64,000 nt of DNA from CAWCWK01 sp963842125. GTDB taxonomy: Bacteria > Pseudomonadota > Alphaproteobacteria > Rhizobiales > CAWCWK01. The notes below the pieces were generated by a model, which worked only from the letters and a program-made list of their open reading frames with translations, searched no databases and was not told the DNA's origin. This document shows, piece after piece, positions 33,614 to 42,298 of this stretch (its first letter is position 1; each line of letters starts with the position of its first letter). Position numbers and translations under genes: made by a program. The stretch covers positions 1-64,000 of the forward strand of contig CAWJFE010000004.1 of the NCBI GenBank assembly GCA_963842125.1, in the 5' to 3' direction.

Positions 33614-35143
33614 ATGATGCAAGCTTACATGGGCCGCACCAGCCTTTCCGTCCTCGCGATCGCGGCCTTTCTTTCGGCCGGCACGACCAGCCAGCCGGCC
33701 CAAGCCGGCGGGCGGGACTTCGCGATCGGCGTCATCACCGGGGCGGTCGGTGCCGCCATCGCGAATCAGGCCGGTAAGCAAAGGGCGCAGCCTCGCCGGG
33801 CGACCAAGAAGAAGTACACCAAGAAGCGGTCGCCGAAGCGTACCCAACAGCGCCGCACGGCCGCCAAGCCCGCCGCGCCCCGCCCCACAATCGCGACCTA
33901 TGTGACCTCGCGTGAGGAGGTGCGAGACTTCCAGACGCGGCTCAACATGCTTGGCTTCGACGCAGCCGCGCCCGACGGTCTCGTCGGCAAGCGCACGCGT
34001 GGCGCGGTCCGCGCATTCCAGACCAGCCTCGGCGTAGAGGCGACAGGCACGTTGACCGAGACGCAGATCGCGGTCCTCAAGCAGCAGTCCTCGCAGCCTC
34101 TCATGGTGAACGTGCCCGGCATGGTGACGGGCGCTGCAGGGCAGGCTTTTCCTATCGCCGCCGCCCAACTGCCGGCGCAGATGCCCGCCCCGGCCTTCCC
34201 ACTCGCTACTACCGGCAGCGCAGGTCTCGGCGCGGCAAACGGGGTTGCGGCCTCTACGGGCTTCCCCGCCCTGCCGGGCGCGACCGCGCCGCAAGGCGTC
34301 GCCCAGGGTCTGCCGCGAGCGGCGCCACAAGGTTTCGCAGCCTCGCTCGGCGGAAATCCTGGTCAGGCGCCGACAGCGCCAAGCTTCCCCATTGTCACCT
34401 TGCCGAGCGAGCCGGCCGAGGCACAACCCGCATTCCCGGCCGTTCAGCAGCCGGGGGCGACGGATGGAGACTTCCAAGCGGCCGGCTTGCCGATCAGCAC
34501 GCCTGGAGCTGCGCTGCGCGTCGCGCAGCCGGCAGCCGAGACGCCCGTCCTTCCAATCGCTATGCTGCCCTCCGCCGATGCGTTCGACGTGCTCGGCGTG
34601 ACGGTCGAGAGCACGCTCGTTGAGGCGGAGGAAACGCTCCTCGCCGCCGGTTTTGACGGCTGCGAGACGAAGGACGCGATCATGACATGCGCCATGGACA
34701 AGGGGACCCTGAACGACCGTATCGTTCTGGGCTCACTCTCCGGCGTGCCCAACGCCGGATCCTACCTCATCGCGCGCGAGCTCTCCTTCGCCAAGCCTGT
34801 TCCGGCCGACTTCCTGGAGGCCCGCATGGCCGAGAGCTACGGCCCACTTCTCTCGCTGCCCGGCCAGGTGAGCGCCTCCCAAGGATGCCGCAACGTCGTC
34901 AACGCTCTCGACAGCGATGGGCTGGCTGGCGGCGCCCTCATGGAGAGCGGCGACGAGACGATGGCCGGGCTTGCCGAGGACTGCCCGAGCTATGCCAGCA
35001 TCCGCTTCATTGAGGATGCCGAGAGCGACTTCGTGGAGGGTGTCGCCATTATCCTCTTCCACGGTGATGGCGTGCTGACCGCTACTCGCAACACGGCCGC
35101 GGCCGCCGCGACCGAAGCCGTCGACGATGTGCTGAAGTTCTAG
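33614..35143 (+). CDS. exported peptidoglycan-binding-domain protein
   Basis: The protein has about 509 residues. The start is an ATG ATG at 33614-33619, and a signal peptide follows (SLSVLAIAAFLSAGTTSQPA then QAGG). A Lys/Arg-rich stretch (KKKYTKKRSPKRTQQRR) precedes a PG_binding_1-like domain: VRDFQTRLNMLGFDAAAPDG, then GKRTRGAVRAFQTSLGVEATG. The central 200 residues are Ala/Pro/Gly-rich and low-complexity. The C-terminal domain (SADAFDVLGVTVESTLVEAE and GCETKDAIMTCAMD) is unassigned. It is probably periplasmic and bound to cell wall. It follows an unknown exported protein, hinting at a shared envelope function. Confidence 0.75.
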   Translation: MMQAYMGRTSLSVLAIAAFLSAGTTSQPAQAGGRDFAIGVITGAVGAAIANQAGKQRAQPRRATKKKYTKKRSPKRTQQRRTAAKPAAPRPTIATYVTSREEVRDFQTRLNMLGFDAAAPDGLVGKRTRGAVRAFQTSLGVEATGTLTETQIAVLKQQSSQPLMVNVPGMVTGAAGQAFPIAAAQLPAQMPAPAFPLATTGSAGLGAANGVAASTGFPALPGATAPQGVAQGLPRAAPQGFAASLGGNPGQAPTAPSFPIVTLPSEPAEAQPAFPAVQQPGATDGDFQAAGLPISTPGAALRVAQPAAETPVLPIAMLPSADAFDVLGVTVESTLVEAEETLLAAGFDGCETKDAIMTCAMDKGTLNDRIVLGSLSGVPNAGSYLIARELSFAKPVPADFLEARMAESYGPLLSLPGQVSASQGCRNVVNALDSDGLAGGALMESGDETMAGLAEDCPSYASIRFIEDAESDFVEGVAIILFHGDGVLTATRNTAAAAATEAVDDVLKF

Positions 35144-35271
35144 GATCGAAGAAACGGTCGGGACCTTGCCCCGTCCGTCGATGCAGTCCGTTTCGTCGGG
35201 AAAGGGTTTGACGAAAGGGTCGAACTCGACAGCTGTCGGACCTGTTCCGGAACCGCGCCCATCAGCGGACG

Positions 35272-35556
35272 CTAGCCAGTTCGGGGCGGCAGCCTGTCGA
35301 ACGCTTCCTCGATCACGCGTATGAGTGCGTCCTGCATCGTGCAATCGGCGCACTTGGCAAGAGCGTCGAGCTTCTGTTTCGTTCCGGCTAAGATGCTCAC
35401 ATTCAACTGCACCCGTTCGACGGGAGGGCGCCGGCGACGGCCGTCGAAGCGCTCTGTCAGCGCCGTGGTCCGATCATTGCCCCCGTCGCCTGACCCATAG
35501 CCGTGGTTAGCCCCGATCCGTGCGACGTCCGACATGTCGGGTCCAAGCTTACTCAT
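35272..35556 (-). CDS. ribbon-helix-helix partner of ParA 2
   Basis: This 94-residue protein has an N-terminal Gly/Asp/Asn-rich tail and a C-terminal ribbon-helix-helix: VERVQLNVSILAGTKQKLDA then DCTMQDALIRVIEEAF. It starts with an ATG overlapping the parA2 stop by four bases (on the minus strand). It is the probable centromere-binding protein of the second partition operon. Confidence 0.8.
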   Translation of the reverse strand: MSKLGPDMSDVARIGANHGYGSGDGGNDRTTALTERFDGRRRRPPVERVQLNVSILAGTKQKLDALAKCADCTMQDALIRVIEEAFDRLPPRTG

Positions 35557-36281
35557 GCCGCGGCCTCCCGCATGAACCCTGCGGCGCCGGCCTGCGGACG
35601 GCCCTCCAAGAGCGCCTCCAGAACATGCGCGGTGAAGGCGATGGCGTTCTGCTGCGCGGTGTCCAGATTGCTGACCTGGGCGGCGGTCAAATCGAACAGG
35701 GAAATCCCATGGGTGACCATGGCTCGGAACGCCGCTCGGCGAACCAAGCGCTCAGGGATCACGGGGCAGCCTGAGACGAGGAGGCGATGCTCGATGTCGC
35801 GTAGCGTCCGATCGCCGAGCGGGTCTACGGGTCCGATCACGATGCGGTGGGCAGGACGGCGGTCGGGCCGGGCGCGGCTGATGTCGAGGACGAGGTCGCG
35901 CACGTCCATCGCGTCCACATAGTCGAGCAGGCTCGGCGCCATCGGGATCAGCACCAGGTCCGCCAGACCTACGGCGAGGGCCAAGGTCGGGGACTTGCGC
36001 CCTTCGGTGTCGATGATGACGATGTCCGCCATCTCACAGGCACGCTCGACGGCGCCCTGTAGCCGGGCCTCGTCGGCGGCCTCGACATAGGCGATGCCGT
36101 CGAGCGTCTTGGCGTCAAGGAGCCGTCCAAGCCAGCGCTTCGGTTCCGCATCGACGAAGGCGACACGGTACCCAAGCCACAGCACACAGAAGGCGATCAG
36201 GAGCGCTGTTGTCGTTTTAGCCGCGCCGCCTTTCGGGTTGGCCAGAGTTATCACATGTCCGTTCATGGCGAGGATTCGCAT
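35553..36281 (-). CDS. parA: ParA-type partition ATPase 2
   Basis: The protein has 242 residues. Walker A is ANPKGGAAKTTTALLIA; YRVAFVDAEPKRWLG follows as A', and ADIVIIDTEGRKSPT as Walker B. It is a type Ib ParA with a clear small partner gene downstream. The ATG at 36281 (MRILAMNGHVITLANPKGG) and an internal ATG at 36266 are both possible; the extra five residues are unremarkable. It differs in sequence from ParA 1 at 24487, so this is a distinct partition system, not a duplication. A Tn3 copy is inserted just 57 bases upstream, at 36339, so its promoter may be disturbed. Confidence 0.9.
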   Translation of the reverse strand: MRILAMNGHVITLANPKGGAAKTTTALLIAFCVLWLGYRVAFVDAEPKRWLGRLLDAKTLDGIAYVEAADEARLQGAVERACEMADIVIIDTEGRKSPTLALAVGLADLVLIPMAPSLLDYVDAMDVRDLVLDISRARPDRRPAHRIVIGPVDPLGDRTLRDIEHRLLVSGCPVIPERLVRRAAFRAMVTHGISLFDLTAAQVSNLDTAQQNAIAFTAHVLEALLEGRPQAGAAGFMREAAA

Positions 36282-36338
36282 TAAGTGGTCATTAAGAAAT
36301 TGGACCGCGATCCCGCATCGAACGGCGAATCTTATGAT

Positions 36339-37052
36339 GGGGTCAGCCGATAGAACGGGCACGGATATGCTTTTAGCTGGGTAGGCTCGATTTGCCTGGT
36401 TCCGCTGCAGTCCGCGCTGCGGAGAGGATACGGGACACGGTTGCCTGCGATACGTTGTGCAACCGTGCCATCTGGGCGGCGCTTTTCCTACCACCCGTGA
36501 CGTTCTCGATCACATCGGCCCGCTGGGCGGGCGTCAGCTTGGGGCGGCGTCCCCCGACGCGTCCCTCGGCGCGTGCCTGGGCGAGGCCTGCATTGGTCCG
36601 CTCAGCGATCATGGCGCGCTCGAACTCCGCGAAGGAGCCGACCATCTGCATCATCATGCGGCCTGCCGGCGTCGTCGTGTCGATAGCCTCCGTGAGCGAG
36701 CGGAAGCCGGCGCCCTTTGTCTCGATGCGGTCGAGGATGGCGAGCAGGTCCTTGAGCGATCGGCTGAGGCGGTCGAGCTTCCACACGACCACGACGTCGC
36801 CGTCGCGCAACTGATCGATCATGCGGTGCAATTCGGGCCGGTCCCAGCGACCGCCCGATGCGGTCTCCTCGAAGGTGCGCTCGACGCCGGCCGAGCGCAG
36901 GGCAGTGAGCTGGGCAGCCGTGGACTGCTCGTCGCCCTTCGACACGCGGGCGTAGCCGATCAGCACGGCGGTTCGTTCGGCATGATGTCTCCTAGCACGG
37001 TTTCCAGCCGTCTTTCGCAAACGCCCGGTTCGGCAAGCCCGAACGCCGTGAC
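36339..37052 (-). mobile_element. partial Tn3-family copy (resolvase end, inverted duplicate)
   Basis: This 714-bp segment is the inverse of 40246-40959: it has the same GGGGTCAGCCGATAGAACGG terminal repeat and the same resolvase. It is the resolvase end of a second copy of the 37160-40959 element. It is cut at 37052 by the terminal repeat of another Tn3 element. Confidence 0.8.
36373..36966 (-). CDS. tnpR: Tn3-type serine resolvase, duplicate copy
   Basis: The protein has about 197 residues and is identical to the product of 40332-40925. The N-terminal catalytic Ser is in LIGYARVSKGDEQ, the DRLSRSLKDLLAIL and AEFERAMIAERTNAGL motifs follow, and a C-terminal HTH reads KSAAQMARLHNVSQATVSRI. 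It resolves cointegrates at a res site. The GTG at 36966 is the proposed start; upstream in-frame codons exist to 37020. This copy is detached from a transposase and may still act on the res site of the neighbouring element. Confidence 0.82.
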   Translation of the reverse strand: MLIGYARVSKGDEQSTAAQLTALRSAGVERTFEETASGGRWDRPELHRMIDQLRDGDVVVVWKLDRLSRSLKDLLAILDRIETKGAGFRSLTEAIDTTTPAGRMMMQMVGSFAEFERAMIAERTNAGLAQARAEGRVGGRRPKLTPAQRADVIENVTGGRKSAAQMARLHNVSQATVSRILSAARTAAEPGKSSLPS

Positions 37053-37159
37053 GGGGTCGCGTGGGAGTTTCTGCAGGATTGTACGCTAAGGGTCGATCGG
37101 CTCGCCTTTGGTGATGGCGGCGAGCTCGCGGTAGACGGTTGAACGTCCCAGGCCTACCT
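37053..37159 (-). mobile_element. left-end remnant of the second Tn3 element
   Basis: It begins with the 38-bp terminal repeat GGGGTCGCGTGGGAGTTTCT (as at 49850), then carries about 70 bases matching the 3' end of the resolvase gene at 49888-49960. It is cut at 37160 by the end of the next Tn3 element. It records insertion of one Tn3 family member into another, followed by a third insertion. Confidence 0.75.
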
Positions 37160-37192
37160 GGGCCTAGCCGATAGAACGGGCACGGATATGCC

Positions 37193-40128
37193 CTAAGCGT
37201 TTTCGGGCGGTTTGACGGGGTCGTCCCAGACGTAGTCTCCGGTCAGGTTGATGTGCTGCCATCCGAGCGGGGAGAGGTGCTGAAGCAGGCTCGGATCGGG
37301 CGGCTTGTCGCTCGTCATCGCCTTGCCGACGGCGTCCTGCAGGTGGATCGTGTTCCATAGGACGATGGCGGCCGCGACGAGGTTGAGGCCGCCGGCACGG
37401 TGGGACTGGGCCTGAAGCGAGCGGTCGCGCAGGCGTCCGGTACGATGGAAGAAGATGGCGCGCTTGAGCGCGTTCTCGGCCTCTCCCTTGTTCAGTTCTC
37501 GCGTCGCCTTTCGTCGTTCTTCGGGGCGTTCGATCCAGTCGAGGGTGAACAGCGTGCGCTCGATGCGTCCGATCTCTCGTAGGGCCAGCGCGAGGCCGTT
37601 CTGGCGCGGGTACGCTCCGATCCGCCGGAGCATGGCGGACGGCGCGACGGTGCCGGTGCGGATCGACAGGCCGAGCCGCACGACGTCGTCCCAGTGCGCG
37701 GCGATCAGGTCCTCGTCGACGCGCGAGCCGATCAGCGGCTCGAGCGCGTTCGGGACGGGGATGCCCGCGAAGGGATGGAGCTTGCGGCGCGCGATGTTAG
37801 GGATACGCGGGGCGAAGCGGAAGCCGAACATGTGGCACAGGGCGAAGACGTGGTCCGACACGCCGCCCCCGTCCGTGTGATGTTCGGTGATCGCCAGGTC
37901 GGCGGCATGGTGCAGCAAGCCGTCGAGCACGTGCGCCGCCTCGCCGGCGGATGCGGAGATGACCTTGGAGTGGAAGGGCGCGTAGCGGTCCGATACGTGG
38001 GTGTAGAAGGCGACGGCGGGCTCCGATCCCTTGTGCGGGTTCACGTCCCCGGTCGCCTCAGCCCTGCGGTCGAGCGGAAAGTTCTGTCCGTCCGAGCTTG
38101 AGGATGTACCGTCGCCGAACAGGCGCGCGAGCGGCATGCGGTGCTGCGCATCGACAAGAGTGGCGAGCGCCCGACCGTAGCTGTCCTCGCGCAGGTGCCA
38201 TGCGCCGATCCATGCGAGTTGATGGCGGGTCACGAGGGTGCAAGCGTCGGCCATGCGCGTGGCGCCCAGATTGGTCGCGTCCGCGAGGACGGCGGTCAGC
38301 AGCACGCGGCGATCCTCGATGATGCGGCCGTGGTTCAGATGGGTGAAGGCGTCGCAGAAGCCGGTTCGACGATCGATCTCGAGCAGCAGCTCAGTAATGC
38401 GGACGCCAGGGAGGGAGCGGTAAAGACGCGCGACCAGCGTCTCGGCCTCCTCCGGCGTGACAGCTCGCAGCGGAGAGATGCGCGGACGGCCGCCATCCAG
38501 GCGCACGTCCTCCAGCGCGTCGCACTCGGCCTTGGCCGCGACCTCCGCCATACGCAAAGCCATGCGCTCGCGTCTGTCGGCGAGCCATTGGGATGGATCG
38601 TCCGGCACCGCGAGCGGGAGCGGTCCGGCCTGGCGCATGGCCTGGACGACCGGGCGAGGCAGGAGCTGGTCGTCGACCGAGCGGAAGGCACGGCTGCCTT
38701 CGATCCAGATGTCGCCGGCGCGCAAGCGGTCGCGCAGCTCGACCAGAACGCACAGCTCGAACGCCCGCCGGTCGATCGCACCGTCGCGAACCAGTTCCGA
38801 GCGCCAGGACCGGCGGACGAAGGAGATGGGCGTATCGGACGGCACCTTACGGAGCGTCCTCGCGTGCAGTTCGCGTACCAGCTCGATCGCCGCGAGCAGG
38901 GACCGGCAGGCCGGGACGGCATGGAAGGCGAAGACGGACAGGAACAGCGGCGGTACGCGGCGTAGCAAGGGCGCGGCCGAGGCGACGAGCGCAACGGGGT
39001 CCGGACCGTCGGGTCGAACCAGATCGCGGGCTTCCCTGACCTCGCCATCCAGATCGTCCCATCCGATGACGGCCTCGACGGCGGCCATCGGATCAGTGCC
39101 GTCCGCTCGCGCTGCGATCAACGCTTCGCCGAGGCGTGCGAGCAGGCGGACCTTGGCGTTGATCGTGCGGCGATCGCGCTTGAGGGCGCTTTGCTCGCGG
39201 GTCTCGGCGCGGCGAAACAGCTTGCCGACAAGGCGCTCGAACATCGAAGCGGCCGCATCGCTCAGCGTCACGGCCGTCTCGAGCACGGTCGCGACCAGGA
39301 TCGCGCGACGCTTGGCCGGACGCAGGGTCCGAAGGTGCTGCGCGCTCAAGCGCGCTCCGCTCGCGCGAAGCTGTTGGATACGCTCGGGATGGACGGATGC
39401 GGTAAGGGACGGATCGAGCCCGATCGATCGCAGGTGCTCGAGCCGCTCGACGATGCCCGCAAAGGATCGATGCCCCGCGACGCCTTCAGGTTGGCGCACC
39501 CAGGCGAGCGCGCTGATGTTGGCACCATCATGCGGAGCGAGCAGGGCTTCGAGCCGTGCAATCTGATGATCGTCGAGCGTGCCGGTGAGCTTCCGGTCGA
39601 TGCGGCGCTCGGCCTCCAGCATAGCGGTCGCGGCCATGCGCTCGATGACGGTGATTCCTGGAACGATCAGTCGCAGGCGACGCATTTGCTCGATCAGGAA
39701 CCGGGCGACGTCCACCCCACTCGTCGTACCCAGTGCGATCGGTAGGGCGAGTGCTTGCAGCTCCGTCCGGGCCGGACGGCTCAATTCGCGGAAGCCGAAC
39801 GTGTCGCGCAGCGTGACGAGCTGATGGTAGCGTGTGGCGGGACGCACCGCGTAGTTCGCCAATGCTTCCGTTTCCGTGCAAACTGGTCGGCGACATGCGC
39901 GAGCGAGACGGTCGGGATCAGCTCGCCCGGCCGCAGCAGGCGACCGGGAAAGCGCAGGGCGCAGAGCTGAAGGGCGAAGCCGAGCCTGTTGTGCGGGCGA
40001 CGGCGCCTGCGGATCGCAGTCAGGTCGTCGTCCGACAACGTCCAGTGGCGGTCGAGATCGGCCTCCTCGGTCGGCAGGGCGAGTAGCGCCTCGCGTTGGG
40101 ATGGCGTGAGGACGGAACGGCGAGGCAT
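37193..40128 (-). pseudogene. tnpA: Tn3-family transposase with one frameshift
   Basis: The natural N-terminus reads MPRRSVLTPSQREALLALPT then DRHWTLSDDDLTAIRRRRRP from the ATG at 40128. It passes out of frame near 39870, where the other frame picks up as TETEALANYAVRPATRYHQL and runs intact to 37193. Together they give the normal ~980 residues of a Tn3 transposase. The catalytic region is complete: GDGTSSSSDGQNFPL, HVLDGLLHHAADL, EHHTDGGGVSDHVFALCHMF and GLALALREIGRIERTLFTLDW. A single base change at about 39870-39880 therefore separates two otherwise good halves. It may be a real inactivating indel or a sequencing artefact. Confidence 0.8.
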
Positions 40129-40331
40129 AGCAATGATCCAGAACGGTCGAGGTGCCCGAAGATCGCCGATCCGGCCTCACAAACGCCTTGCCTTTGCGCG
40201 CGGTTGTGCAAGAGGTTTACGCAAGGCCGAACTCGTTGATCTCGCGTCACGGCGTTCGGGCTTGCCGAACCGGGCGTTTGCGAAAGACGGCTGGAAACCG
40301 TGCTAGGAGACATCATGCCGAACGAACCGCC

Positions 40332-40925
40332 GTGCTGATCGGCTACGCCCGCGTGTCGAAGGGCGACGAGCAGTCCACGGCTGCCCAGCTCACTGCCCTG
40401 CGCTCGGCCGGCGTCGAGCGCACCTTCGAGGAGACCGCATCGGGCGGTCGCTGGGACCGGCCCGAATTGCACCGCATGATCGATCAGTTGCGCGACGGCG
40501 ACGTCGTGGTCGTGTGGAAGCTCGACCGCCTCAGCCGATCGCTCAAGGACCTGCTCGCCATCCTCGACCGCATCGAGACAAAGGGCGCCGGCTTCCGCTC
40601 GCTCACGGAGGCTATCGACACGACGACGCCGGCAGGCCGCATGATGATGCAGATGGTCGGCTCCTTCGCGGAGTTCGAGCGCGCCATGATCGCTGAGCGG
40701 ACCAATGCAGGCCTCGCCCAGGCACGCGCCGAGGGACGCGTCGGGGGACGCCGCCCCAAGCTGACGCCCGCCCAGCGGGCCGATGTGATCGAGAACGTCA
40801 CGGGTGGTAGGAAAAGCGCCGCCCAGATGGCACGGTTGCACAACGTATCGCAGGCAACCGTGTCCCGTATCCTCTCCGCAGCGCGGACTGCAGCGGAACC
40901 AGGCAAATCGAGCCTACCCAGCTAA
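40332..40925 (+). CDS. tnpR: Tn3-type serine resolvase
   Basis: The product has about 197 residues and is identical in sequence to that of 36373-36966. It has the catalytic Ser in YARVSKGDEQS, the DRLSRSL and EFERAMIAERT motifs of the resolvase family and a C-terminal HTH. It belongs to the element at 37160-40959, where the gene is divergent from tnpA across a ~200-bp intergenic stretch that should hold the res subsites. A GTG at 40332 is the proposed start; an upstream in-frame extension to 40152 is open but reads poorly as coding. Confidence 0.85.
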   Translation: MLIGYARVSKGDEQSTAAQLTALRSAGVERTFEETASGGRWDRPELHRMIDQLRDGDVVVVWKLDRLSRSLKDLLAILDRIETKGAGFRSLTEAIDTTTPAGRMMMQMVGSFAEFERAMIAERTNAGLAQARAEGRVGGRRPKLTPAQRADVIENVTGGRKSAAQMARLHNVSQATVSRILSAARTAAEPGKSSLPS

Positions 40926-40959
40926 AAGCATATCCGTGCCCGTTCTATCGGCTGACCCC

Positions 40960-41453
40960 CTGTTGGACAGGCCCGTCAGCGCGTCGTGGTTCGCGTTCCA
41001 CGCATTGGCGCGGCGCGCTTCCTCCAGTTCCGTGATGTCGTGCGTGACGCCGCGATAGCCGAGGAAGGCGCCCGAGGCGTCGAAGAAGGGCCGCCCGCTC
41101 GACGAGAGGTGCCGGACGCCCTCGGAAAGGTCCATCGAGTAGCAGAAATTGCGGAACGGCCGTCGCGCCGCGAGGTCGGCGACATGCGAGGCCCAGGGCT
41201 CCCGCGTCACCTCGTCGCCGAGGAGTTCGAGAACCGTCCGGCCGAGCACGAAGGCGGACGGCCCGGCGCTGCCATCGCCGGAATCGCGGTCGGAATAGAA
41301 GGTGAAGCGCAGGTCGGCGTCGATCTCCCAGAAGGTGTTGACCGAGCTTTCGATAAAGTCCTCGAGCCGCGAGCGCTCCGTCGGTATCGCCTCGTCGGCA
41401 GGCGCTCGATCGTCGGGCCGTCCGCCTTCTTGGCGCGTGGTGATGTTCGACAT
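40960..41453 (-). pseudogene. truncated PAS-GGDEF diguanylate cyclase (paralog)
   Basis: From the ATG at 41453 (MSNITT) the frame encodes a PAS domain nearly identical to that of the gene at 28175: ERSRLEDFIESSVNTFWEID, FDASGAFLGYRGVTHDITEL, then the GGDEF start DALTGLSNR. The frame is then cut by the Tn3 terminal repeat at 40959. The GGDEF motif is lost, so it cannot make c-di-GMP. The break falls at the same position as the conserved CTGTTGGACAGG in the intact paralog. Confidence 0.85.
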
Positions 41454-41629
41454 GGCTGCGATGACCCGCCCGGGATGTTCTTGAACTTGTGAGACCCTGT
41501 TCCGCAGCTTGGCGCAGGTTTCGTAAACATCGAGAGAAGATGGGACGGTGCAGTCGAGCGATCGTTCGCGCTGGCGGGCCTTGCGAAGCCCTGCTCGGCC
41601 GGGCGGCCTTCCGACCGCCCGGCGCGTCG

Positions 41630-42009
41630 CGTTCCCCTTGCGCCGCGTCAGAGGAACGCGAAGTGGTCCGCCGTCCAGCGTGTCGGCGCCGGCCTGGCCG
41701 ACCAGGATGTCGTCGCCGCCGAGACCGGCCAGGGCGTCGTCGCCTTGCGTGCCCCTGAGGGTGTCGTCGCCCTCGGTCGCCGGTGAAGAGCGCCTCGTCA
41801 TGGTCGGAGCCCGTCACGGCGTCGGCACCGCCATGGGTGAGGACGATATATCCGTCCGTCAGGCCGCGCCCGTCGGTGGTCTCGCCGGTCAGATCGACCG
41901 TGTCGGTGCTCCGCACGCTCATCACGCGCAGCGTGTCGGACGTTGGAGTGCCCCCCGTTGCACCGGACAGTCCGGCTAGGGGTTGAGCGCAGCGCGGAAT
42001 GAGGATCAA
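41630..42009 (-). pseudogene. frameshifted RTX protein remnant
   Basis: On the minus strand one frame reads TGGTPTSDTLRVMSVRSTDT, then LTDGYIVLTHGGADAVTGSD and DEALFTG. A second frame then continues ATEGDDTLRGTQGDDALAGL and ILVGQAGADTLDGG. One frameshift (near 41790) joins two halves of a calcium-binding repeat protein. It lies directly upstream of the truncated diguanylate cyclase gene, as the RTX remnant at 29315 does for the intact one. Confidence 0.7.
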
Positions 42010-42147
42010 CCGTATTGTAGTCTTCGATCCATCCCGCTCAGCGCCGTTCTTTCCCTTCCTCCATAGCGGTAGAATGCTGGAAAACGCGCATTCGGGAGAA
42101 GAGGCGGGAGCTTGGGAGCTTGGGGGTGGACGGTACGAGACGGGAAA

Positions 42148-42176
42148 GGGCCGGAGGGGGGATGCCCCTCCGGCCC
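42148..42176. terminator. strong hairpin terminator
   Basis: GGGCCGGAGGGG-GGATG-CCCCTCCGGCCC forms a perfect 12-bp stem with short T-runs on either strand. It lies 120 bases past the end of the minus-strand RTX gene. Confidence 0.7.
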
Positions 42177-42247
42177 GTTTCGGGCGCTCCCGGGCCGAGC
42201 GTTCAGGCCGGGCGCGCTCTCGCTCGTTCTCTTGATGCGGTTCCTTT

Positions 42248-42273
42248 GGTCGGGGTGCGAATGCACCCCGACC
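42248..42273. terminator. GC hairpin after the RTX gene
   Basis: GGTCGGGGTGC-GAAT-GCACCCCGACC is a perfect 11-bp stem, 26 bases downstream of the RTX stop codon at 42299. A diverged copy of the surrounding 60 bases is at 48948-49010, downstream of another RTX gene. Confidence 0.7.
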
Positions 42274-42298
42274 GGAACGGCTCTCGTGTGGGCGGTGA

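Larger units (their letters stand above)
37160..40959 (-). mobile_element. Tn3-family transposon
   Basis: The right end is GGGGTCAGCC (reverse complement at 40950-40959). The left end, near 37160, is GGGCCTAGCCGATAGAACGG, differing in its outer bases. Inside are tnpA (minus) and tnpR (plus), divergently arranged with the res region (about 40129-40331) between them. No 5-bp target duplication was seen, so recombination or deletion has altered the flanks. Confidence 0.82.

Noticed and set aside
39880..40180. Start of the Tn3 transposase in the frame that is open from 40180
   Set aside because: The first ~100 residues in that frame are Arg/Pro/Ala-rich and unlike the family. The normal N-terminus (MPRRSVLTPSQRE) is in the frame starting at 40128.
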